From an uncultured Prevotella sp. (GTDB lineage Bacteria; Bacteroidota; Bacteroidia; Bacteroidales; Bacteroidaceae): 32,778 bases of DNA. Under the pieces are notes generated by a model. It had not been told where the DNA came from and ran no database searches. It saw only the letters and a list, made by a program, of their open reading frames with translations. Positions 7,809 through 14,695 of this stretch are shown piece after piece (within the stretch, counting starts at the first letter, position 1; each line of letters begins with the position of its first letter). The DNA is taken from positions 1 to 32,778 of the forward strand of contig CAJONO010000077.1 in NCBI GenBank assembly GCA_905235905.1. Direction: 5' to 3'. The position numbers were made by a program, and so were the translations under genes.

Positions 7809-9291
7809 TGGTTCCTGTTTCATCAAGGTCGATTGTAATGATAGATGTTTGGTCTTCACTGGCTTGTTCCAACGGTTGTTCCGAAGGCAGTGCCTCTACA
7901 TGTTCCGCCGGCGATGCCTCTGGCTGTTCCGAAAGCGATGCCTCTGGCTGTTCCGAAAGCGACGTCTCAGGCTGTTCCAGCGGTTGTTCGGGGCAGGCTT
8001 CGGCCTGTGCTATGGCCGCCAACGCTTCATTAGAGTGCTCGGCCATTGTTTGCGAGCGGTGCTGCATGCGTTCGATGGTGAGACTATTGGCATCGGCCCA
8101 GTATTGTCGGGCTTTCTCCTGCCACGCTAACCGCATGGCCTCGTCGGCCTCCTGCACCTTAGTCTTCAGCTCGGCAATTTCCCTTTCCAGACCGTCGCGC
8201 TTCTCGTTCAGCTTCTGTAACTCGGCAACCTGCTCTTTCAGTTCCCTTTCCTTGCGGTAGAGTCCAACGCCACCGGCTATGAGTTCCATGTCGATGATGC
8301 CGGCCATCGACATGTCGTCCTGACTGGCCTTAGCACTCAGCTTCGGCAGGAATTCCGCCAGTTCCTCTACGGCTTTTTCCTGACCTAAGTCGAGGAAGAT
8401 GCCCAGTGTCTGAGAGTAGAAGTTAGCCAGTCGCTCGAAGCTGCCCCAGGAGTCGTCGAGTCCGTCAGACCCCATAATGACTGCCACGGGAAATTCTCCG
8501 CCCATGCCGTTGAAAGCATAGCGGAACTCGGGCACAGGATTGCTGTCGCACAGCGAAGTAGTAAGATTAAGGAAGCAGCGGCAGTCCCACGGCACGGGCT
8601 CGGTCCATTGCAGGGAGGAGTCGCATGCCAACAGCTTGCCGTCGCCAATATGGAAGGCAAACCAGTAGAGCGGTGTGCGCACAAAGGCCATGAGCGTACT
8701 GCCATAGGCCTTGACGATGCGGGTGCCAATGCTCTGCCGTCCTTCTTCTTGCTCCTTGAGCCATTTCTGATAGACAGCGCCGAGCATGGTCTGCTCATGC
8801 TCGGTGAAGGCATGCTCATGGGCATGCTGTTCGATGGCCTGCAACCACTGCATGTAGATGCGGCCGAAGAGCAGTGAGAACAGCTGGTCCTGCTCACGAA
8901 TGGGAGCCACAGCCTGATAGAACTGCTTGTCTTGTTCGTACTGTTGCAGTTCTATCTCGGTCATGTCGCTCATCTTCTTCTGCGGAGCCTCGGCCAGCGT
9001 GGGGTCGTCGTTCTTCGGACGGGCCGTAACGGCTCCCTTCTTGCCCAAGAAGAGCTTGGCAGGCGTCTCTTGGATGAATGCCTGTATATTTTTCAATGCA
9101 ATCTCGGCAGCCAGCCGTGAGCCCACGTCGCTACGAACGTATGTATCGCCGCCGTGACCGTCGCAGACGATGGCTATCTGCACGTCGCCTGCTTCGCTCT
9201 GGTAGCTGAGCGAATAGTCCTGACAGACCATGCCCTTCTTCACATGGCTGGCGCCCTGCCTCGTTGCATTGAATACGATCAGCTTACTCAT
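7795..9291 (-). CDS. PP2C-family protein phosphatase with C-terminal coiled coil
   Basis: This 498-residue protein begins with a PPM/PP2C domain. Asp25 lies in GMVCQDYS, and the metal-binding CDGHGGD motif is at 43-49. The later GSDGLDDSWG motif is near residue 273, and KASQDDMSMAGI holds the last metal Asp near 320. The enzyme would remove phosphate from Ser/Thr residues, most plausibly those added by the kinase two genes upstream. An insertion rich in charged residues (about 75-125) interrupts the catalytic domain. After about residue 340 comes a coiled coil with repeated ELKxxVxEL-type heptads, and then a tail with imperfect 8-residue repeats of SEQPEASL. It starts 9 bp after the TerY-like stop and overlaps the SH3-protein start by 14 bp. 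Phosphatase, vWA protein and kinase together make up the TerY-P triad. Confidence 0.88.
   Translation of the reverse strand: MSKLIVFNATRQGASHVKKGMVCQDYSLSYQSEAGDVQIAIVCDGHGGDTYVRSDVGSRLAAEIALKNIQAFIQETPAKLFLGKKGAVTARPKNDDPTLAEAPQKKMSDMTEIELQQYEQDKQFYQAVAPIREQDQLFSLLFGRIYMQWLQAIEQHAHEHAFTEHEQTMLGAVYQKWLKEQEEGRQSIGTRIVKAYGSTLMAFVRTPLYWFAFHIGDGKLLACDSSLQWTEPVPWDCRCFLNLTTSLCDSNPVPEFRYAFNGMGGEFPVAVIMGSDGLDDSWGSFERLANFYSQTLGIFLDLGQEKAVEELAEFLPKLSAKASQDDMSMAGIIDMELIAGGVGLYRKERELKEQVAELQKLNEKRDGLEREIAELKTKVQEADEAMRLAWQEKARQYWADANSLTIERMQHRSQTMAEHSNEALAAIAQAEACPEQPLEQPETSLSEQPEASLSEQPEASPAEHVEALPSEQPLEQASEDQTSIITIDLDETGTNETV
7901..7972 (-). repeat. Three 24-bp tandem repeats in the PP2C gene tail
   Basis: Three copies of a 24-bp unit (7901-7924, 7925-7948, 7949-7972), each starting TGTTCCG on the plus strand, encode the SEQPEASL repeats of the phosphatase tail. 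The length is a multiple of three, so copy changes keep frame. The second and third copies are the most similar. Confidence 0.75.
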
Positions 9292-9300
9292 AGGCCATGC

Positions 9301-10065
9301 TTATCCCCAAGAACCCCAGTCGTCTTCGGCAGCACTACTGGTGTCGGTGCCCACGTCGACGCCCTCGAACGTGTCGCTGTTCTTCACCGTCTCGGCAATC
9401 TTCTCGGCCACCTCCTGCTGTTTTGTGGCAGGCGCATCGCTACCTACCGACGACGACGAGCTGGCCACCTGCGACGAGGTGACGCTGACGAAGCGGATAA
9501 TGCTCTTCAGCTGTTCCTTGTTGTGTACGGTGAGCACAGCTTCCGACGTGTTGGTAAACTCGGCCAGCATCTCTTGGTTGGCCTCGTTGCCTATGGCAAT
9601 GGCCACCTTGATACCTGCCCGGAACCAGGGATTGCCCTTCAGCTTCTCCAGACCGTGCTTGTAGTCGTCGGTAGGCTCACCGTCGGACATGAGGATGAAA
9701 GCCGGTGCGTATGACCCTACTGCCTCCTGCATGAAAGCTTTCTTCGACAGTTTGACGTTCAGCTCGTTGCAAGCATCGCCGAAAGCAGTCAGTCCACCAG
9801 CCTCCAAGTCGCGCCAGCTGAAATCGCCCGGATCGACGGGCTGCGGATACATCCACTCACAGCCGCTCGAGAACTCGAGGGCTGCCACCTTGATTTGCGC
9901 GTCGGGGTTCGACGACGAGATGTCGTCAATATAAGGCAACACCTCGCGCACGGCTGTGTTCACGCTCTCAATTTTCTCCCCCTTCATACTGCCGGAGGTG
10001 TCAACTATGAAAAACAATACCATCGTCCGCCTCGGAGTGGCATCAACTTCATCAAATGCTCCCAT
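9301..10065 (-). CDS. TerY-like von Willebrand factor A domain protein
   Basis: This 254-residue protein is a vWA domain with a complete metal-ion-dependent adhesion site. It has DTSGS at 22-26 (DxSxS), Thr93 in GGLTAFGD, and Asp128 in LMSDGEPTDDY. Such TerY proteins are cytosolic and hold partner proteins together through the bound metal. A vWA protein of this type beside a kinase and a PP2C phosphatase is the defining arrangement of the TerY-P triad, known from comparative genomics of tellurite-resistance-type stress systems. After about residue 190 comes a Ser-rich, acidic tail ending DDWGSWG. The TerY-C zinc domain that often follows the vWA domain in one chain is absent here; a separate small gene upstream supplies it. 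The gene is 55 bp after the kinase gene and 9 bp before the PP2C gene. Confidence 0.9.
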   Translation of the reverse strand: MGAFDEVDATPRRTMVLFFIVDTSGSMKGEKIESVNTAVREVLPYIDDISSSNPDAQIKVAALEFSSGCEWMYPQPVDPGDFSWRDLEAGGLTAFGDACNELNVKLSKKAFMQEAVGSYAPAFILMSDGEPTDDYKHGLEKLKGNPWFRAGIKVAIAIGNEANQEMLAEFTNTSEAVLTVHNKEQLKSIIRFVSVTSSQVASSSSSVGSDAPATKQQEVAEKIAETVKNSDTFEGVDVGTDTSSAAEDDWGSWG

Positions 10066-10120
10066 AATTCTTTCTGTTTTAAGTATTTAGAAATTTATTG
10101 TTAATTATTTTGTCTGTTCT

Positions 10121-11407
10121 CTATTTCACTATCTCGCCTGTCACGTCGCGAGAGAAGCGAATCTTCGCACCGATGACCATTGGCATGCCTGCCCCACTGT
10201 CAACGTTGCGTATCGTGCCGTCGGGCAGTGTCACGGCCCAAGTCGTACCCGACTTGTTGATGAGTCCCCATTTCTTCGGGTCTACCTTGTTGCGGACGGC
10301 TTCGCCCACCACGGTGTTATAGTCTTCTTCGAACGAAGTCTGACACTTGTAGAACTTCTGCCCCGGCACCAGCGGAATGTTGTATTTTCCACTCTTCACC
10401 ATGACGGGCTTTGTCAATGGCCGACCGCACTCCTGGCACTTTGTCTCGGTTTCGCCGTTGACAAACGTGTACTTTCCGCATATTGGGCACTGCACGTAGA
10501 GCGAGCGCAACTGCACCAAGATGTGTTCCCAGACACGGTCCATGGTGCGCTTTTCGGGATTGTGCATAGCCTCGCTGCTAAAGGTCTTGACAAACTCGTC
10601 CTGCAGAATCTTCGGCCAGAAGTCCCAGCGCCGCAGCACGTTCTTATGGACGCCTGGCACCGGGCGGTTCTTTGCATTCGTCGGGTCCATGATAAACACG
10701 GCATCCTTGCCATTGAGCTTGCGCTCGGCATCCTCGTTCATGCAGGGACACGACAAGGCATAGGCACCTTCAAACGGTCGGTTCAGATAGAACAGGATAA
10801 ACAGCGTTACGGCCAGCGAGAAATAGTCGGTGTTGCGGTTGGGCTGCTTCTCCTTCTCGACAATCTCCGGAGCCATGAAGCCCACCTTGCCCGCAATGCC
10901 CATGTTCACGCCGTTGGGCGCCACGTTGTCGTTGTCGCAGATGAGCACATGGCCCGTCTGTGGGTTGATGAAGAAGTTACCGTCGTTCATGTCCTGGTAG
11001 CTCAGACCTCGGATGTGCAGTTTCTGGAAGCTCGTACAAATCTGCAGGGCCGCCTCGATCACGGTCTGCACACTGGCAAAGCGCACCTTGGCCAGCATGA
11101 ATGCGCCCAGTTCCTCATAGCCGCCGGGACGCAGTTTCATCATGTAGCCATAGCTGTCGTTCTGCCGTTCGGTGACGGCCAATGGCCAGATAAACGACTC
11201 GCTCGGTGCCCCTGCCTCGCAGTTGCGCTGCAGATTGGCGTAGAACGCATCAGGATAGGGCACGTGATACCATTTCAGGGCATAATCGGTGCCGTTGAAA
11301 TCAACCAGATAGACGATGCCCTGGCCGCCACGTCCCAGTTCCTTCTTGACGGTGCAAACACCGCCATTGGTGAATCTCACCTTTGTACCTTTACTTAATT
11401 CTGCCAT
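10121..11407 (-). CDS. Atypical Ser/Thr protein kinase with zinc ribbon (TerY-P kinase)
   Basis: This 428-residue kinase is counted from ATG 11407; a TTG eight codons upstream is less likely. The glycine loop is GRGGQGIVY (25-33), and the ATP-binding lysine is Lys45 in YALKWY. The catalytic loop reads YQDMNDGN (137-144), so Tyr-Gln replaces His-Arg of HRD while Asp139 and Asn144 remain. DFG becomes DND (158-160), keeping the metal Asp, and the APE motif is present (MAPEIV). The protein should be active. After the kinase domain comes a treble-cysteine zinc ribbon (CPICG and CQECG, about 310-335). A C-terminal beta-rich module of about 90 residues follows that I cannot name with certainty (possibly FHA-like). 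It probably phosphorylates a partner in the operon, opposed by the PP2C enzyme. Confidence 0.88.
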   Translation of the reverse strand: MAELSKGTKVRFTNGGVCTVKKELGRGGQGIVYLVDFNGTDYALKWYHVPYPDAFYANLQRNCEAGAPSESFIWPLAVTERQNDSYGYMMKLRPGGYEELGAFMLAKVRFASVQTVIEAALQICTSFQKLHIRGLSYQDMNDGNFFINPQTGHVLICDNDNVAPNGVNMGIAGKVGFMAPEIVEKEKQPNRNTDYFSLAVTLFILFYLNRPFEGAYALSCPCMNEDAERKLNGKDAVFIMDPTNAKNRPVPGVHKNVLRRWDFWPKILQDEFVKTFSSEAMHNPEKRTMDRVWEHILVQLRSLYVQCPICGKYTFVNGETETKCQECGRPLTKPVMVKSGKYNIPLVPGQKFYKCQTSFEEDYNTVVGEAVRNKVDPKKWGLINKSGTTWAVTLPDGTIRNVDSGAGMPMVIGAKIRFSRDVTGEIVK

Positions 11408-11455
11408 TTTTTCTATTTGTTTTATTGTCAATATAATTTCATTTCAACAATTCTT

Positions 11456-11474
11456 GCGGCGGGAAAACCGCCGC
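11456..11474 (-). other. GC-rich hairpin between TerY-C and kinase genes
   Basis: GCGGCGG (11456-11462) and CCGCCGC (11468-11474) form a perfect 7-bp stem with a 5-nt loop in the intercistronic gap. A run of T residues does not follow, so it is more likely an mRNA processing or stability element than a terminator. It partly overlaps one copy of the adjacent 26-bp repeat. Confidence 0.4.
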
Positions 11475-11515
11475 ACACGCGACCATCAACAAACCGCCGC
11501 ACACGCGACCATCAA
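11465..11515. repeat. Two direct copies of a 25-bp sequence
   Basis: Two identical 25-bp copies (11465-11489 and 11491-11515, beginning AAACCGCCGCACACG on the plus strand) lie one base apart. One copy covers the TerY-C stop codon and the other fills the gap before the kinase gene. A recent tandem duplication is the simplest explanation. Confidence 0.8.
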
Positions 11516-11871
11516 TAGCCCCCTCCGCTCAGGTCGAAGCTGTCGGAGGTGGTCACTTCGCCCGAATTGTTGCAGTGACCGCAATGGAACGTTCCCTCGC
11601 CGGGATAGCAGCTGAAGCAGCCGCACTGCCCGCACTGCACCCAGCTCTGATTGCCACAATAGGGACAGCCGGGGAAGTTCTCGCCATCGTAGATGTTGCC
11701 TTTCACCTTGTTCTGGGAAAACCCTTCGTGCTTCACGGCACTCTCGGTCAGTTTGAAGGCCCAGTCGAACACATAGTCCTTACCCTGCTTGATAGCAGTG
11801 ATGCCGTATGGCTTCCGTGTCTTGGAGCAATAGCCCACAACCACCATTCCTTCGTATTTGGGATGTTTCAT
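11512..11871 (-). CDS. Stand-alone TerY-C-type zinc-ribbon protein
   Basis: This 119-residue protein, counted from ATG 11871, has an N-terminal beta-rich part (GYCSKTRKPYGITAIKQG) and a C-terminal metal-binding part. The latter has three CxxC pairs: CPYCG (69-72), CGQC (80-83, with Cys85 and Cys88 close by) and CGHC (97-100). This layout matches the TerY-C metal-binding domain usually found fused to the C-terminus of TerY vWA proteins. The vWA protein in this operon lacks it, so the domain appears to be split into its own gene. It would bind zinc and probably mediates contacts within the complex. The gene lies 29 bp after the metallopeptidase gene. A longer in-frame reading to 12141 overlaps that gene and is rejected. 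Confidence 0.75.
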   Translation of the reverse strand: MKHPKYEGMVVVGYCSKTRKPYGITAIKQGKDYVFDWAFKLTESAVKHEGFSQNKVKGNIYDGENFPGCPYCGNQSWVQCGQCGCFSCYPGEGTFHCGHCNNSGEVTTSDSFDLSGGGY

Positions 11872-11900
11872 AGTCTTGTTTTTTATTAGTAGATAATCAG

Positions 11901-12584
11901 TTATTTCATTCTCTTCAAAATATTCATCGTCGCCGCGAGGCTTCCTGCCCCCTGCTGGTCGTACAGGGCTTTCACCCTTCTGAAGCCGTCGCCATAGACG
12001 GGGGTGGGGTCTTTCTGTAGCTGCTCCATCATGGCGCGGGCCACCTCGGTGCCAATCATTTCGTAGACCACCCACGAGCCAAGATTGCAGAAGCCCTCCG
12101 TCAGCTCGCTGCTCAGACTTATGTGGTGCTCGTTCTGCCACACATGGAGCAACTCATGGGCCAGCACTCCGGCGAAGACGATGCGATGCAGGTGGTTGAG
12201 CATTCTCACCTTGTGCTTCATCTGCCATCCCGTGGTCATGGTCACCGTCTGCCCCATCTTGTGCGAGACGGTGGGCGCCCTTCCTGGCACCACCTTGGGA
12301 ACGACCAGCTCGAAACTCACGTTTTCCGAGATGTCGGCAATGCCATGCCGCGCCAGCATCTGCCTCACCCGCTTGTCTACCCACTCTATGTGCTCGTCCT
12401 TGACCACCTCTTTCTTCCGGCAGTCCTCACACTGAAATCGCCCGTCGGCCATTTGTGGCGTACCGCCTTTCACGAAGCGCCCGCAACAGAAGCACCTTTT
12501 GGCATGTGCTACATGGACCGCCTGCCCATAAGGATCTATTTGATAAGTCCCCACAATCGGGGCACCACAATATGCGCACTCCAT
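11901..12584 (-). CDS. LIM-like zinc-finger / DA1-type metallopeptidase
   Basis: This 227-residue protein, counted from ATG 12584, is the first gene of the operon. Its N-terminus has a LIM-like double zinc finger (CAYC at 3-6, His27, Cys31/Cys34 and CEDC at 52-55). The C-terminal half is a DA1-like peptidase domain. It has the zinc-binding helix LAHELLHVWQ (HELLH, 143-147) followed by the third-ligand segment ELTEGFCNLGSW (Glu164 is the likely ligand). Plant DA1 proteins combine LIM and this peptidase and are activated by modification; a bacterial relative in a kinase/phosphatase operon could similarly be a regulated protease, but that is inference. The substrate is unknown. Its own promoter lies just upstream, giving a very short leader. 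Confidence 0.82.
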   Translation of the reverse strand: MECAYCGAPIVGTYQIDPYGQAVHVAHAKRCFCCGRFVKGGTPQMADGRFQCEDCRKKEVVKDEHIEWVDKRVRQMLARHGIADISENVSFELVVPKVVPGRAPTVSHKMGQTVTMTTGWQMKHKVRMLNHLHRIVFAGVLAHELLHVWQNEHHISLSSELTEGFCNLGSWVVYEMIGTEVARAMMEQLQKDPTPVYGDGFRRVKALYDQQGAGSLAATMNILKRMK

Positions 12585-12606
12585 AGGCTCCGCTTCATTG
12601 TTTTTG

Positions 12607-12633
12607 CAAATATAGTAATAATTATGCAACAAA
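12607..12633 (-). promoter_or_regulatory. Promoter of the TerY-P operon
   Basis: On the minus strand TATATTTG (12607-12614) is an exact TAnnTTTG element. TTTG (12630-12633) lies 15 bp upstream, a shorter gap than the usual 19-20. The start would be about 15 nt before the metallopeptidase ATG, and no other good promoter is seen within the six genes. Confidence 0.5.
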
Positions 12634-12677
12634 GTGCAGTATTGCTTGTTAATAATTACAAAAAGCAAGCAAAAAAT

Positions 12678-12709
12678 TTTGGTTACGTATGTTCTTTTTC
12701 GTAACTTTG
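12678..12709 (+). promoter_or_regulatory. Promoter of the PEGA-domain gene
   Basis: TTTG (12678-12681) and TAACTTTG (12702-12709) are separated by 20 bp, the standard Bacteroidetes arrangement. The start lies about 50 nt before the ATG at 12769. It is divergent from the TerY-P operon promoter. Confidence 0.65.
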
Positions 12710-12768
12710 CAATAGAAAAGGGAAGTCTTGTTTCCCATTACCACTAAAATTAATGCTTGTATAATACA

Positions 12769-14508
12769 ATGAAAACAAATCGCACTGCTCTGATTTTTCA
12801 GTTATTTTTGGTGTTTCTGATCTGCACCACTAAGCTCAGTGCGCAACAGCAGTTTGCCATTGCCTCATTCCAAGAGACGCCCTTCGACCTCACAGCGCAA
12901 AACCCTGAACATCAAAAGAAAGACGGTAGCGGTTCACTTTATGCCATCATAAAGGTGACGAGCGACAATGCCAATGACAAACTAATGGAATACCTTTTCG
13001 ATTTTGGCATGCTGAACCATAAGGTAGAGGATAAAGGCGACCAACTTTGGCTCTACGTACAGCGCAATGCCAAGCACGTCACCATCAGCCGAAAGGGTTA
13101 CACTACCATTCGGAAATACGACCTCGGACTGACCATCCAGCCCGGGCATACCTACGCCTTACAGCTTTCACCGAAGGGAGCCAAAGTTCGTCTTCAGTGG
13201 GTGAAATTTGTCGTGGAGCCAACCGACGCCCACGCCACCATCATGGTGACTGTCGAAGAGGCAGGAGCAGTCGAGACCGTCGCCGGCACTACCGACGAGA
13301 AAGGGCAGCTATCAAAAAGTCTGCCTTTCGGTTCTTATACCTACAGGGTAATTTCAGAGAATTTCCATCCCTGCGACGGACGCCTCACGCTCAACAACGA
13401 ATATGAGACACTCCGTGAAAACATCAGTTTGCGACCTCTTTTCTCCACCGTAACACTGCTTACGAAGAGCGAAGCCGACATCTACGTGAATGGTGAGAAA
13501 AAGGGCACCCACTCTTGGACGGGCCGACTGAACAGCGGTTCCTATAATGTGGAGTGTAGAATGGATGGCCACGAGCCGAGCATGCGCACCGTTACCATTG
13601 AGGAAGGCAAAACACTCACCATCAATCTTGAGGCTCCCACGCCTATCATGGGAACACTCTCAGTGAACGCACAGCCAGAGGCCACCATTACTGTCGATGG
13701 TAAGAGCTATGGCACCACACCCAAGAACATCCCCCTTGTCATAGGCAAGCACAGCGTGAAGCTCTCGAAAAGCGGATATGAAGAAAGCATCAGTCAAGTG
13801 GAAATCAGAAAAGAGGAATATACAGAGTTGAGCGAGACACTGAAACCACAGTTCATTGAAAGAAGCTATGGGCGGTCTTCAAATTCTTCGTCTACCCTTC
13901 GTAACAGCCATGAAACGACTGAACACAAATGGTACTCAAACGAAGGAGGATTCCACTTTGGAGTCACAGGAGGCGTGAACTGGGGGTTATTGACTGTAAT
14001 GTCAGGGTCGTCGGACGGCGAACTTTTCAAGATGCAAACAGGTTGGACAGCAGGTATTGTGGCAGATTATCTATGGCCTGGCGAAAACTATGCATTCTAC
14101 GGAATACATTCCGGACTATTCTTCACACAAAAGAATTACTTGGAAGATGTGGGGAACACCACCATAGCCTATCCTTTAAACGCTACTTCAAGCTATCTGA
14201 AAGTGCCCATCAGCTACATGTATCAGAGCTATATTTTCCAGTTCGATATTGGTTTCTTCGCAAGTTTTTTAGTAAGTTCTGATTCAAATGACTGGAACTA
14301 TGGAGAAAAATGGGAGAATCCGTTTGATGCAGGAATAACCCTTGGCATTGGCCTACAAGCGAGCAGATTCCGTCTGCATGGTGGTTTCGACCTTGGTTTG
14401 GTCAACAGATTCAAAAGCGACTACTTCGAAGACGACGGCATTTATAACCATTATGGGGACTATTCGTCGTGGAATTTCTCCATCACTTTTGGCTATATGC
14501 TGAAATAG
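12769..14508 (+). CDS. Secreted PEGA-domain protein with C-terminal beta-barrel
   Basis: This 579-residue protein starts with a signal peptide (KTNRTALIFQLFLVFLIC, cleavage near LSAQQ). Three PEGA-like beta modules follow. The first is about 145-220. The second begins near 227 (ADIYVNGEKKGTH). The third begins near 295 (ATITVDGKSYGTTP, with GKHSVKLSKSGYEE). From about 390 the sequence looks like a small outer-membrane beta-barrel (FHFGVTGGVNWG; alternating aromatic strands; terminal SFNITFGYMLK-like strand ending SITFGYMLK). It probably sits in the outer membrane with the PEGA repeats in the periplasm or at the surface. The function is unknown. It is divergent from the TerY-P operon and shares its intergenic region, so co-regulation is possible. 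The ATG is preferred over an in-frame TTG four codons upstream. Confidence 0.8.
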   Translation: MKTNRTALIFQLFLVFLICTTKLSAQQQFAIASFQETPFDLTAQNPEHQKKDGSGSLYAIIKVTSDNANDKLMEYLFDFGMLNHKVEDKGDQLWLYVQRNAKHVTISRKGYTTIRKYDLGLTIQPGHTYALQLSPKGAKVRLQWVKFVVEPTDAHATIMVTVEEAGAVETVAGTTDEKGQLSKSLPFGSYTYRVISENFHPCDGRLTLNNEYETLRENISLRPLFSTVTLLTKSEADIYVNGEKKGTHSWTGRLNSGSYNVECRMDGHEPSMRTVTIEEGKTLTINLEAPTPIMGTLSVNAQPEATITVDGKSYGTTPKNIPLVIGKHSVKLSKSGYEESISQVEIRKEEYTELSETLKPQFIERSYGRSSNSSSTLRNSHETTEHKWYSNEGGFHFGVTGGVNWGLLTVMSGSSDGELFKMQTGWTAGIVADYLWPGENYAFYGIHSGLFFTQKNYLEDVGNTTIAYPLNATSSYLKVPISYMYQSYIFQFDIGFFASFLVSSDSNDWNYGEKWENPFDAGITLGIGLQASRFRLHGGFDLGLVNRFKSDYFEDDGIYNHYGDYSSWNFSITFGYMLK

Positions 14509-14549
14509 GAAGGCGACGGCGCTTTTACTTCCTATTCTTGGATACGAAG

Positions 14550-14637
14550 TCAAATTAGCCCGTAATTCGGCCTGAATTGCAAAGTAATTGATGCTCGATT
14601 GCGAGCTAACTCAGACTGAATTGTGAGGTAATTTGTA
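14550..14637. repeat. Degenerate 22-bp-period repeat, four units
   Basis: Four units of 22 bp (14550, 14572, 14594 and 14616) share the pattern AATTGnnnnGTAATT or a close variant. They fill the gap between the convergent PEGA and queA genes. The period equals that of the better-conserved array at 24801-24932. No terminator hairpin is evident here. Confidence 0.5.
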
Positions 14638-14695
14638 ATGTTCTGGAAATCAACGGGATACACATCCTCATCAAAATTGCATAAAAGGCACGGAA

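Noticed and set aside
10523..11398. 291-codon plus-strand open frame opposite the kinase gene
   Set aside because: It mirrors the kinase reading frame and is rich in His, Val and Gln as expected of an antisense shadow. No promoter precedes it.
11872..12141. Longer N-terminus for the TerY-C-type protein
   Set aside because: The extension is the metallopeptidase gene read in another frame. The ATG at 11871 lies in the gap after that gene and opens a compact zinc-ribbon protein.
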